A program made the translations under genes and the position numbers. A model generated the notes under the pieces. It worked only from the letters and a program-made list of their open reading frames with translations, was not told the DNA's origin and made no database searches. From NCBI GenBank assembly GCA_006386115.1, contig VFIW01000011.1:744001-808000 (forward strand): 64,000 bases of DNA. Reading direction: 5' to 3'. This DNA comes from Globisporangium splendens. Taxonomy: Eukaryota; Oomycota; Peronosporomycetes; Pythiales; Pythiaceae. This document shows, piece after piece, positions 45,098 to 55,721 of this stretch (position 1 is the first letter of the stretch; each line of letters starts with the position of its first letter).

Positions 45098-45724
45098 ATG
45101 GCGACGAACTCCATGCGCGTGCGACGCGCTCTGCGCCTCCTTCAGCGCGAGCCACAGCACCAGCAGCGCTCTCTCACTCGCACGCTAAGCACAGCAGCTG
45201 CACCGTCAGCCCAGCACGGCGAAGACGCCGCACAGCAACAGCCACAGCATCGAACAGCGCGATCGCTCCGTGAAGTCGCGAGAGGCCATGCCGTGCACTC
45301 GCTGCTGCTGCCAAGCTCCCAAGACCTGATCTGCAAGAACATGATGTGCGAGCACGTGGGGTCGTCCTGCGCGTGCAAGCTGTCGCTGGTGCTCGAGCGG
45401 CTTCCGCAGCTGCAGGAGATGGATCTGTCCAACAACAAGCTGCGGTTCCTGCCCGAGTCCACGTTCCAATTGACGCACTTGACGCACTTGAATCTTGCGC
45501 GCAACCATCTGACGACGCTCTCACCGAGTATCCAGCAACTGTCGAACCTCGTGGTGCTCGATCTGCGAGATAACCGCATCACGACTCTTCCGGAAAACGC
45601 GCTACTAGCGCTTCCCAACCTCAAGGAGATCCGCGTCGCGGGCAACCCACAAGAGATCATCGAGGCAGTGCAGTCGGATAAGCTGCGAGCGATCATTGCT
45701 ACGAGTACGGCGACAACAGAGTAG
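45098..45724 (+). CDS. Leucine-rich-repeat protein with possible mitochondrial presequence
   Basis: The intronless frame from Met 45098 gives 208 residues. The N terminus is Arg-rich and acid-poor (MATNSMRVRRALRLLQREPQ), continuing to RTLSTAA, resembling a mitochondrial presequence with cleavage site. After a Gln/Ala-rich stretch come Cys-containing MMCEHVGSSCACKLS and four to five leucine-rich repeats: LPQLQEMDLSNNKLRFLPES, LTHLTHLNLARNHLTTLS, LSNLVVLDLRDNRITTLPEN and LPNLKEIRVAGNP. LRRs indicate protein binding; no enzyme domain is seen. Its promoter (270 bp) is shared with valyl-tRNA synthetase, which also has a mitochondrial-type start. Confidence 0.8.
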   Translation: MATNSMRVRRALRLLQREPQHQQRSLTRTLSTAAAPSAQHGEDAAQQQPQHRTARSLREVARGHAVHSLLLPSSQDLICKNMMCEHVGSSCACKLSLVLERLPQLQEMDLSNNKLRFLPESTFQLTHLTHLNLARNHLTTLSPSIQQLSNLVVLDLRDNRITTLPENALLALPNLKEIRVAGNPQEIIEAVQSDKLRAIIATSTATTE

Positions 45725-45803
45725 AAAAATCAACCGTGTGTTATTGCTACCTGGTGTGTGAATCCGGAAAGGCCGTTGTTTGATTTTACCAATAGATGTG
45801 TGT

Positions 45804-48800
45804 TTAAAATGGTTGTCGGCAGCTCCTACTAGCAAAGTCTGTTACTTGGATCTTCGGGAGAATCACGCCGCCGTGGTCCGAGTCGGCGGAGCTGAACAGC
45901 TTGCTGTTCCTCTGAGACTCTTTCTTTTTGAAATTGTCGGCTGTCGTCTTCGTCTCCTGCTGAACCAACGGTTTGCTGCTTTTGTGGTTGGTCTTGGAGC
46001 TGCGTCGGTCCATCATGAGGACGCCAATGCCGTGGCCATTGTTGCTTCCAGTCCGGGAAATGCCGCCTCTCACTGTGCTGCTCTTCTTCTTCACAGGAGA
46101 CACAGAGCGCACTTCCTCTCCCTCACTATCGGAGACGTGCTGATCCGACGTCGACGCTGTCTCCAAGGTGTCAGCGATCGATGGCGAGGGCGTGTGAGAG
46201 TCGCGGTCTCGCTCTCCATCGCTCATCGCGATCGAAATCGCGTCTGTAAGGCTGTCGGTCGAGCTATTCGAGATCGATGCGGCGCTTAGGAATCGCGGGT
46301 CGAGTCGCTTGATGCGATACTTGTCTTCGCGCACTTTTATGATCTGGAAGGATCCGGAGAGCTTATTCTGCACAGTGACTCCTGTCGCTGGCACCACAGG
46401 CGAGAGCATTCCAAGGAACGATTTCGGCTCGGCAGGCACGAATCGCGCATCGTCGATGGATGAGTTGTGGAATGTCCAGGACACGGGGAGCTGCGAGTCT
46501 AGTCGGATTGATGTGTTGCCTGAGATGAAGACCCACTCGGAAGGACGCAGTGGAGGTAGGTTCGCAGCCAGCGTGACCGCCATGCGATCCACCTTCTGAA
46601 TGCTGGTCTGGTCGAGGTCGATCATGGACAACAGCGTCGTCATGATACCTTCCTCCATTTCATCGTACAGTTCATCTCCACCTTCCTCTGCGCTGAGATC
46701 CCGGTCTTTCTGGATATGTTTGATGTGTGCCAATGCGATCGCGCACGCAGGCGTCATGTCTGGTCCTGCTGTGACGGAGAGTCGAATGAGCAGCCTGATG
46801 ACGCCTCGCGTGACCAAGTTGTCCAGCCCTGGACTCTTGCAGGACGTGACGTTGTACAGTGTCAAGATCGCGTTCTTGCTCGTCTCCTTGCTGCTGTTGT
46901 TGAGCGTGATCGCTCGGATGATCGGGATGAGGTGCTCGTGCTCCATTAGAGGCGAAAGGCGCTCCAGTGACGTCGAGAGGGATCACAGGATGATTGCATA
47001 GCGTTCAGCAAGCTCGGGCGGTACCTTAAGTGGCGTAGCGCGCGTGGCATCGTCAGTTGCATCAGACGGCGGAAGCACAGCGCTCGCGATGACGTCCAAT
47101 GCTCCGTCATTCATCACCGTGAGTGCTGCCTTATCACATCGTGCCAATTGACTGAGTGCGTAGATGCAATGCAACATCGTCGCTGGCGAACAGTGAGGCG
47201 CGACAGCGCGCAACACTTTCACCGCGCCTTTCATGGCGATGTCGCTCAAATCCTCGGGGTCTTCACACAGGATGGCGATGATCTGCACGCACACGTCGAC
47301 AACAGGAATGGAAATCGGATTGCGAGAGAACACGATTTGAAGCACGTCGACGACGTCTTTCTGGAGCATCACTTTGCAGTATCGCAGGTGGTGCGTGAGG
47401 TTGTACAGTGTCTGGGCACACCCCAGCAGCATGTCTTCTTCTTCGCTGATGGAGAACAACCGAATAATCGGCGCGATCGTCGCAGACTCCTCTATTCGGT
47501 CGTGCAGCGTTGGCATACACGAGATATTGCACAGCGCATTCAAGCCAAACAGGTTCTGCTGGCTGTCATCGGATGTGATCATCTTCACCAGGACATCCAC
47601 AAGGTTGCTGGCGGCCATAGCCTCACAGTTGGAGCGTTGAGACGACAGGTAGCACAGCACGGAGGCGCAGTATCGCATCGTGGGAGGGTCGTTGTGCTCA
47701 GAGAGAACCAGCATCGCCACCAGCGCGCCGCCTTCGACGAGTTTGGTCTCGTTCCCTGGTTTCATCACAATGTTCGTCAAACACGCAGCAAGCCGGCGGT
47801 GGATGTCCTGATTACTGAATTCCATCTCGCACATTTTTGTGACCACCTGTGCGACGTTGATCTCCATCAAGATGTCGAGCATCGTTGGATCACAGGACAG
47901 GTTGTACAGCACAGTCACGCAGAGCGACAGGATCTCGACGCTTTCGAGTCACGCGAGCTTGACCAAGGCGTACAAGACGCCTTCCTTGATGTGCGCCAGC
48001 CGGTACTCGTCATGCGTGAGCAGGTTGTACAGCGCCCGCGCACAAATCTCCTTTGTCGAATCGCTGTTGATCCGCAGCAGTGAGTTCACAATGAAGTCCG
48101 GGACCGTGCCTTCTTTCCAGATATGCCGCGATCGCTGACTTCTCTCCACGGCCAAGTTGCACAGCGTCACTGCAGAGTAAATCTGAATATCCTCGATCCC
48201 GCAACGCATCATCAACGTCAGTGCCGGATACAGTTCGGGGCATTTCGTGAGCGTTGGGCGGAAGGACGCGTTCGACGCGAGTTTCGAGAACGCGATCGCA
48301 CACGTCAATGTGATGTTGGCATATGGTGAGGCCGACAAATCAATGAGCATCGACAGAATCGGCGTCTTCTCCAGCGCTTCCGCCGCGAGGTTGCACGACG
48401 CTGTCGAGCAGCAGAGCAGCGTGTCCTTGTTGCTCGAGTTCGTGAGCTTCCGGATCAGACGCACGCAACCATCGTCCACCATGCGGACGCGGGAGTCGGC
48501 ATCGAACGACAGATTCGCAATGATACCAGCGCACTGCTTCACCAGCTCTTCGTTCTTCACGGGTCGCTGAAAGATGTGGAACAGGATCTCCACGACATCC
48601 ACACGGATCAACACCTCGCGGCTTTCTTCAAAGAACGCGAGGTTGAAAAGACAGCCGATGGCGCATTCCTGGCTGCGAAGCAACACGACGGGGGTCTTGT
48701 CGCTGGCGCTGACTGGCGTCTCGTCTTCTACTTCATCACCATCCTTGTTCACGACAAACTTTTTGCACAGTCTCGTGATCGCTTTAAAGATATCGTCCTT

Positions 48801-49335
48801 CAGCAGAAAGCTGTGCAGGCTCTTTTCACAGGACAGGTTGAAGAGCGCGTTCGCACACAGCTCCTTGACTTTGTCATGCGACGACATCGACAAGCGCGCT
48901 AGTACAGCAGGCGTATTGCTTTGCATCAGCTCCGAGCACGTCGTGGGGAGCTGTCGGCGCCATCGGGACGACTCCACCTGAATATTGCGAACCATTGTTC
49001 CCTGACGGCGGACTGACTGCCGACGCGTTGCTGTTGCTTTCCTCGCGGTTCTCTTGAGGGATGATTTTCGTGTTGATATGCCGATACAGCGTTCGCACGA
49101 GGTCTTCTTTCGTGGCGTGCGTCTTCCAGAAATTCCGCTGGCGATGCAATTTCCAGTGTTTCACGAGCTCTTTGAGCTCTTCAAAGCGGATCGGAACTAC
49201 TGCGGGGTCTCGCTGTCGTGGAAACAAGTCAAAGCGCGTGAGGTACTCGCGGAGCACTTCGAGCTCCTTGTCGCGCTCGAGCTCTTCCAGCAGATCATTC
49301 GTATGACGAGCATTTTGCGACAGGCGGTGACTCAT
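45804..49335 (-). CDS. Armadillo-repeat protein gene, interrupted by two TGA codons and a frame change
   Basis: Three consecutive frames on the minus strand belong to one protein of about 1170 residues. The N-terminal block (49335 to about 48950) contains ELVKHWKLHRQRNFWKTHAT and KEDLVRTLYRHI, a SAP-like helical motif. From about 48950 to 46600, typical ARM repeats run continuously, for example KVKELCANALFNLSCEKSLH, DKDTLLCCSTASCNLAAEA-like repeats and CVTVLYNLSCDPTMLDIL. The C-terminal part has a beta-rich segment (SEWVFISGNTSIRLDSQLPV) and a Ser-rich tail. In-frame TGA codons lie at 47949-47951 (between ALVKLA and LESVEIL) and 46983-46985 (between RYAIIL and SLSTSLERL). The N-terminal block is in a different frame from the ARM part, needing one inserted base or two lost between about 49010 and 48874. 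No introns explain these. Family function is unknown. Confidence 0.8.
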
Positions 49336-49666
49336 TTCTCGCCGAAAGAAAGGTGTGCTGAGAACACGGCCGACGGGATACTATCTCATCCACTTTCTTT
49401 CTCTTCTCTCGCTCTCAACTCTCTCTTGCGCCTTGTAAAGTGCACGTGACAGCGTCAAACCTCCAGCTTTCGCTGCTTTCTGCCTCTAAATTGGTTCGAG
49501 TCCGTTTCATGCCCAAACGCGTGCTTCTTGGCCTCGTCGACACTAAACTTGGGCATTGAGGATGGTAAATAGAGACAAAGCCTGGTCGCCGGCTTCTTGC
49601 TTGCACACAACCTGAACTGCTGAGCCGAGTCTTTCCAAGCACGCTTTAGGTCATTGATCGTCAAGG

Positions 49667-50542
49667 ATGGTGTTGAAAAGCTACCACAAGGAGACACTGA
49701 ATGGTTAGTAAATGTGTCTGTGCCCGCACGAATGGCGATTTTGTCACACGTACCTTGCGATTTGGATGTTGCTTAGACAACTGGTACGAAGAACGAGCTG
49801 CGCCGCTGAACGGAGTTCTCCCGCGTGACATTCCTGTAAGTGGTACAGGCTGAATACCTCGTTTCTTGTGCCCAAGCGAACCACCTTCATTGTTCTTTTC
49901 GCATATCGTAGAACCAATATGCGACCACGACCGGCACTGACTTCAATGGCGCTCGTCAGCCTGTCCAAGCTAGTCTCCACGCCATCTGCCCTTCATGTCC
50001 CCACTGAATTTGCTGATGTGAGTGTTGCTTTTCCTTCTCAGAGACACAAGCCCCGAATGATAAGCGACCACAATATCGATCAGGCGATGCGGCAGACTTC
50101 TGTATTATCGGAGCGAGGATTCCGCTCTCCGATCCCGCAGCCTGACCTTGACGCCGAGAAACGATATCTGGACTCGACACATCGCACATCGTTCATCAAC
50201 CATTTCCCGAGCTACGCTCCGCATCGTGGAAATGCAAATGCGCTGGTTCCCGCGGGTGGTGTCGGGGGACGGATTGTTGAGCGTGGCAAAGCAGCCTCTG
50301 GCGCGATGGGAGAGGTCTTCAGAGTCAACTCGGAGCCGCAGAAGGATACGCGCGCACAGCGTTCGTGGTTGTACCCCACTGATCCGATGATCGTCGCGAT
50401 GCAGAACAAGGCCGACCACGCGAATCACAATCCTGAGGCTGACGTGGAGCAAAAAGAAGCCAAACCAGAACACTATAGGCGTCAAAGCACCTCGATTACC
50501 ACCATTCCACTTCACCACGCAGGGGTCTTTGTGGACGATTAA
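49667..50542 (+). CDS. Small Pro/Asn-rich protein, possibly ciliary, unknown function
   Basis: Proposed exons: 49667 to about 49706 (MVLKSYHKETLN), a second giving DNWYEERAAPLNGVLPRDIP, a third giving NQYATTTGTDFNGARQP, and a last from 50042 to 50542 (RHKPRMISDHNIDQAMRQTS and onwards to HHAGVFVDD). The third intron needs a non-consensus GTCCAA donor, though its acceptor, branch-like TGCTGAT and 3' pyrimidine tract are good. The protein is short, loop-rich and without a recognised domain. Motifs such as LNDNWYEERAAPLNGVLPRD and FINHFPSYAPHRGN resemble the style of axonemal microtubule-associated proteins, but this is an impression only. It shares a divergent promoter with the interrupted ARM gene. 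Confidence 0.55.
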
Positions 50543-50658
50543 GGCACGACGAGATTAGCTTTTGGCTACTGCTATGCTCGTTCAATTGGCACCTACATTG
50601 AAACAATAAATCATTTTTATACCACTTGCTGCATCTCGGGTTCCATACTATTTTCGAT

Positions 50659-52758
50659 TTATGCTTGTGTGAAGCACAGACGGTAGCACTCCTGCAAAGA
50701 AATAACAACAAAATAGATAGTCAAGTGTCAGTTAGCCACAACGAAGGTATCAAGACAGACAAAGAGCAGCGAGACGTACCATGAACTCTTCTTGAGTCAT
50801 GTTCAGGAGATCGTTGTCGTCCACCGACACCAGTCGCTTTATTGTACCATTGACCTTGATCTCGACATCGTTGCCTCCATTTTCGTCATCTTCGCACCAT
50901 TCCCATTCCACATCCTCCAGTTCTTCTTCATCCATCGCGTCGCCGTTCATTTCTGCATCCCAGCCTTGCTTGTCTACTTGCACCTGCACTTCCTCGTTAT
51001 CGTCATTTTCTTCGTTGTATCGCTCCAGCTCTGCCATGTACGCCTTTCGAAATGCTTCTTGGCGCTGTTCTTCGGTCATCTCAGGTTGGTTCAGATCTTC
51101 CATGCTCTGCATGTCTGTAGGCAGTGGCTCCTGCTCCTCTGTGGCAGCTGCAGCGGCAGCCGCAGCAGCTTGATGTTTTGCAGCCATGTGGCCACTGATA
51201 GAGCTCCCCATGAGGAACTCGGGGAGGGCACGAGGGCCCTTAGCAGGCCGATCGGTGACGTCATCCTCCTACAGGTTTTCCATTTAATGTGAGCAACAAG
51301 TCGCTCCATCATACCACAAGGTGCAACATCATATCTTACCGCTTTTCGCTTTCTGTCCATCAAGTATTCGTCTTCAGCATGGTCGTTTCCAGCGATATCG
51401 ACAATAATCTCTTGATCCTAACGTTATGCACACAACAGATTCCATGCTATCAGTATTGCGAACACACATTACTAAAACGACAGAGCAACGTGATCTTACT
51501 TGTGCTCCATAAGGATACAAATACGACTGGCTGTTCTTGCCATCCGCTCCTCCACGGTTGCCGTTTGCACCTCCGCTGTTGCCACCTCCACCGCCACCGC
51601 CTGCTCTGCCGCCCCCTGCGGCTCCAGCTCTGACGCTATTTCCACCGATACCTGCCGCACGATTCTCACTCGGCAGGTTCCTATTTAAAAGTAGAACAAC
51701 ACACGTCAAGGCACAATGCAAATGCTTGGTTAATCTAGTCCACAGACTTATGAATATGGACACAACTCAGAATGAAGTCACAAACGTTGGCAGGACGTGT
51801 CCCTCTTTGACGAAATCTCCAATGCGGCGCAGCACTTCGTAGATGCCTTCGTGCATCCCGGCTTGCTTGTTCATTTGGTCTTTGAACTACACACACAAAC
51901 GCGGGAGCAAAATTCAAATTCCACGTCACCACACAAACAGTAGGTCTCTCTGTCAGGCCCAGAACAGCAGCGTACCTTGCGCTGCAGATTCTGGATTTTC
52001 TCTAATCTGTCGTTGTTGTCGCATTCCAGCAGCGGCTCATTGCAGTGGCCGCAGCGGAACTGGAACTGGCCGGGCATGAGCAGCAGCTGCGCCTCCAGGG
52101 CCGTGTACTCGCGTCCGCAGTCGGGGTCCTTACACTGGAAGGTCTGCCGCTCGATCTCCAGCTGCTCGCTGTCCTTCAGGTGCTCGTGCATCACGTAGAG
52201 ACGGTATTGCACCACGTCCACAAAGTATTTGTAGTCAATGTACCAATACGACGTGGACGAACTGCCTCCCAGTCGCTTGTCGTTCAGCACCTCCCTGCAC
52301 GCCAAAGGAAAGAGATACGCTTAGTACAACGAAGGGATCGAATGCTTCATCTATACTGAAGCGCTCTTACTCGCAGACGAGGTGATCCTGGTGCAGCTCG
52401 TTCATGATTTTGCGCACTTGACGCGTCTGGAGGTTCACGGCGCTGCCCATTTCATCATCCTATTCAACACACGAAGACACGTCAGCAATGCACGACGTAA
52501 AGAGCCATATATTAGGAATAAATGGAGAGCACAATGCGCTATACCTTTAAGAACTTCTCGCGGATGAGTGCGCGCAACACGACGACGTGCTCATCCGAGT
52601 AAAACGCTCTGGTTTCGCGAAGCCATCAACACAAAACGCATACAGGATTGCGGTCAGCATGAGAACCCTCTCTCGCCCTTACTCACCACACCCCCATACT
52701 GTGAGTGGAGTACGTACTGGCCCACGAGATGCACGAGCTTTTCCACGAGACCCGCCAT
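50659..52758 (-). CDS. TFA1: General transcription factor IIE subunit alpha (TFIIE alpha)
   Basis: TFIIE alpha recruits TFIIH to the RNA polymerase II preinitiation complex and stimulates promoter opening. Six or more exons on the minus strand: Met 52758 starts MAGLVEKLVHLVGQYVLHS. The winged-helix exons give HVVVLRALIREKFLKDDEM and TRQVRKIMNELHQDHLVCE, then SYWYIDYKYFVDVVQYRLYV. The zinc ribbon is FQCKDPDCGREYTALEAQLL and, later, FQFRCGHCNEPLLEC (CxxxxC...CxxC). A Gly-rich linker, a basic segment (MDRKRKA) and a strongly acidic C-terminal region (DEEELEDVEWEWCEDDE), known to contact TFIIH, follow. The last exon encodes only ECYRLCFTQA. Domain order and acidic tail make this secure. Confidence 0.93.
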
Positions 52759-52921
52759 GCTGTCGTCTCTCGCGCTTCACTCGGCACACACCACACTGAA
52801 CAAGCAAACAAACAGAACAGAACAGCCCCCACACTTTGCTTCACAATCATATCAAGTGTTATTTAACACGCAGCAATCAACACATTTCTCTTCAGTTCGG
52901 ATTGGCAGGTTTGGTCAAACG

Positions 52922-52986
52922 GTTTAGAAACTAAACAGTTACGGTTAGCGGTGGCAATCGAATCGAAAGGTTACGAAAACGTAACC
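52922..52986. promoter_or_regulatory. Pair of short perfect inverted repeats between TFIIE alpha and NagB
   Basis: GTTTAG-AAA-CTAAAC lies at 52922-52936 and GGTTACG-AAAA-CGTAACC at 52969-52986. They are about 165-230 bp upstream of the TFIIE alpha start and just beyond the NagB stop. The GGTTACG arm equals the first seven bases of the hairpin arm at 6786-6795. A regulatory or 3' end role is inferred. Confidence 0.35.
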
Positions 52987-53041
52987 AGATCTCAGTCTTT
53001 TCTTTGTTCTTCTTCATGTTGAAGCGAATCAGGTTGCGTGG

Positions 53042-54163
53042 TCACGCGATGAGCTTGGCGTGGGTCTCATAAAGGCCTTTGAAGTACTTGACGGTCTTCA
53101 CACGCAGCTCCATCGTCGCGTCTTCGTCGCACACTGCATGAAGGTCAGTAGTATGTATGTATATCTATCAGTCCATGCAACACAATAGCAGAGCACGCAA
53201 GCAATGAGCGCGCACCGATGCAGGCATTGGGGTGCATCTGGATCATCGACACGGTCCACATGTGGTTCACGCCCTCCTCCACGACCTTGTAGAGCGCGTA
53301 CGCCTTGGCCATACCCGTGATGATGACCAGCACCTCGCGCGCGTCCATGACGGTGCCCACGCCCACGGTCAGCGCCATCTTGGGCACCTGCTCGATGTCG
53401 CCGCCGAAGAAGCGCGAGTTGGCCACGATCGTGTCGTACGCGAGCGTCTTGACGCGCGTGCGCGACGTCAGCGACGAGCCCGGCTCGTTGAACGCGATAT
53501 GGCCGTCGGGACCGATACCGCCCAGGAACAACTCGATTCCGCCCGCAGCTTGGATCTTGCGCTCGTACTATAGCGGTGATTGCGAGAATGGCCACGTCAA
53601 TTTGACTCCGACTGAGTGCATCACGCAGAAAAAGCGAGAGCAAGGACGTACGTCTTCGCATTCGCGCTCCAGATCGGGAGCATTGCCATTGAGGATGTGC
53701 ACATTCTCGCGTCTACATGCCATACACACATATGATAGTACGATTGGCGTCTCCATCGCGTGGAAGCACACATGTCCAACTCCTTACTTGATGTCGATAT
53801 GCTGGAAAAAGTTGGTCCACATGAACGCGTGGTAGCTCTCCGGGTGCGTCTCGGGGAGGTCCACGTACTCGTCCATATTGAACGTCACCACATGCTCAAA
53901 GCTACAAAGAACACACACCACACAACAAGTCAGACGATCGCCATGCATGCATGCATGTGCTCATATCTTCTCCTGCACCTGAGGGTCTTGGCTTGATGAA
54001 ACTCGACGAGCTTCTTGTACGTGAGCAGCGGGGAGCTGCCCGTGGGCAATCCCAGGACAAACGGCTTGTCCACCGTCGGCGCAAAGTCGTGGATGCGCTT
54101 GCGCACGTAGGTGGCCACCCACAGCGCCACGCGCTCCGCCGAGTCCTCAATGATCAGTCTCAT
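53042..54163 (-). CDS. NAGB: Glucosamine-6-phosphate deaminase (NagB/GNPDA)
   Basis: Converts glucosamine 6-phosphate to fructose 6-phosphate and ammonia, the last step of GlcNAc catabolism. Met 54163 begins [20 protein letters not shown] as in the family; the frame upstream has no ATG. Five exons encode [19 protein letters not shown] (phosphate-binding), [20 protein letters not shown] (catalytic Asp), [14 protein letters not shown], then [20 protein letters not shown] (catalytic signature), [14 protein letters not shown] and [17 protein letters not shown]. The C terminus is [13 protein letters not shown]. All introns are short and in frame. The start codon is 160 bp from that of the NagA-like deacetylase, which supplies its substrate. 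Confidence 0.96.
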
Positions 54164-54323
54164 CTCCCGCTGTTCTTTTGCCTCTCGTGTGTGGATCTTC
54201 TTGTGCTGCTTCGCAGATATGAGACAGTCGCGAATCGTCGCGTCTACGGCCGTTCTCCACCAAGATTCCTCGTCACTCGCGGCTTTCTTCAATCAGACGG
54301 ACAGACAGACGGACGGCGTCGAT
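54164..54323. promoter_or_regulatory. 160-bp divergent promoter between NagB and NagA
   Basis: The whole gap between the two start codons is 160 bp and must hold both promoters. It contains a short imperfect ACAGACGG/ACAGAC tandem tract at about 54293-54316, just before the NagA ATG. No TATA or initiator match was seen. Confidence 0.45.
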
Positions 54324-55630
54324 ATGAGCGCTTCTATCGCGGCTACACCCTCAAACTCCGCGCGCGTGCTCAAGATTGAGAACGTGCGCGTGCTTCGACA
54401 GGGCAAACTGCAGCGCACGAGTCTGTGGGTGGTCGACGGTAAGATCGCGGACCCACAGATGCGCTTCTGGACGCTGCACACGCAACAGGAGGTCGCGCCG
54501 CACACAGTGACCGACGGCCGCGGCTGCATCGCGTCGCCGGGCTTCATCGACATCCAGCTCAATGGCGGCTTTGGCCACGACTTCTCGGACCCGGACATCA
54601 AGGAGCAGCACATTCTGGACGTCGCACAGCGGCTCGTGTCCACGGGGGTGACTGCGTTTTGCCCCACGCTCGTGTCCTCGAGTGCTGATGTGTACAGCAG
54701 AGTCACATCCAAGTACCCGCGCACACACGACGCACACACTAGGAAAGCAGCCAACATGCTCGGGTTGCACCTCGAAGGACCGTTTATCAACACGGAACGC
54801 AAAGGCGCGCACAACGAGAGTGTGCTGCTTGCACCCATGGACGGCATCGCGTCGCTGGAGCAGCGCTACGGAGCGCTCGACAATGTCGCGGTCATCACAC
54901 TCGCGCCAGAACTGGAAGGCGCGATGGACACGATTCAGGCTCTGAGCGCAAAGGGGATCGTTGTCAGCGCTGGCCATTCTGTCGCGGACGTTGACACGGC
55001 CGTCGAAGCGGCCGATCGCGGTCTCACCATGCTCACGTAAGTGTGATAGAATGTCTGGGTTTGGAAGCAATGCCGTTGACCTGCTCTGATATCTTGTGCC
55101 ATGGCAGCCATGTCTTCAACGCGATGGGTCCGTTCCACCACCGCGATCCTGGACTCATCGGGCTGCTGGGACTGACGCACAACCGGCCGTATTATGGACT
55201 CATACTCGATGGTCTCCACTCGCACCGGACGTCAGCACGCATCATTCGAAGTTGCCACCCGGAGGGTCTCGTTCTTGTCACAGACGCCATGGCAGGCTTG
55301 GGTCTCGCGCCGGCCGAGTACGTTCTTGCCGGCGAACGCGTGGACGTGAAAGAAAATGGCGCATTTCTCGTGGGCACAGACACCATTGCAGGCAGCGTCG
55401 TGACGATGGACTCGTGCATCCGAACGCTCATCGAGTACACGGGTTGCAGCATAGAAGAAGCCCTGGTTGCCGCGTCGACGCGTCCAGCGCAGGTACTCGG
55501 GATCGCCGACCGGAAAGGAACCCTCGACTTTGGAGCTGACGCGGACTTTGTTCTGCTGGATGACGACCTCCACGTGCTGCAAACGTACATTGCTGGAGAG
55601 CTCGTGTTTGATGCTTCTACCGTGCATTAG
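54324..55630 (+). CDS. NAGA: N-acetylglucosamine-6-phosphate deacetylase (NagA)
   Basis: Removes acetate from GlcNAc 6-phosphate, feeding NagB. Exon 1 (54324-55036) and exon 2 (55108-55630) give 411 residues. Amidohydrolase-fold motifs: CIASPGFIDIQLNGGFGHDF (HxH-type position replaced by Q-x-N, normal for this family), GVTAFCPTLVSSS, GLHLEGPFINTERKGAHN (metal-binding Glu), VVSAGHSVADVDTA, HVFNAMGPFHHRDPG, VLVTDAMAGLGLAPAEYVLA (catalytic Asp) and ALVAASTRPAQVLG near the end. All active-site residues appear present. The divergent pairing with NagB and the metabolic link suggest co-regulation by GlcNAc or chitin turnover; that is inference. Confidence 0.96.
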
Positions 55631-55721
55631 ATGGAGATACCACAAGAAAATCCCTGTTTCCAATCTGAAAAGCAATATTAAAGGTCAATTTACCGTTTTC
55701 TGGCGTTGAATCTCCTTGCGT

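Noticed and set aside
46983..47951. Selenocysteine at the in-frame TGAs
   Set aside because: ARM repeats are not selenoproteins, Cys is not expected at these sites, and no SECIS-like element was recognised.
49490..49503. tRNA B-box-like GGTTCGAGTCC
   Set aside because: No A box or cloverleaf could be built around it.
49455..49697. 80-codon minus-strand frame containing MPKFSVDEAKKHAFGHETD
   Set aside because: It lies within the ARM/49667 divergent promoter and overlaps exon 1 of the plus-strand gene; no family or splice support.
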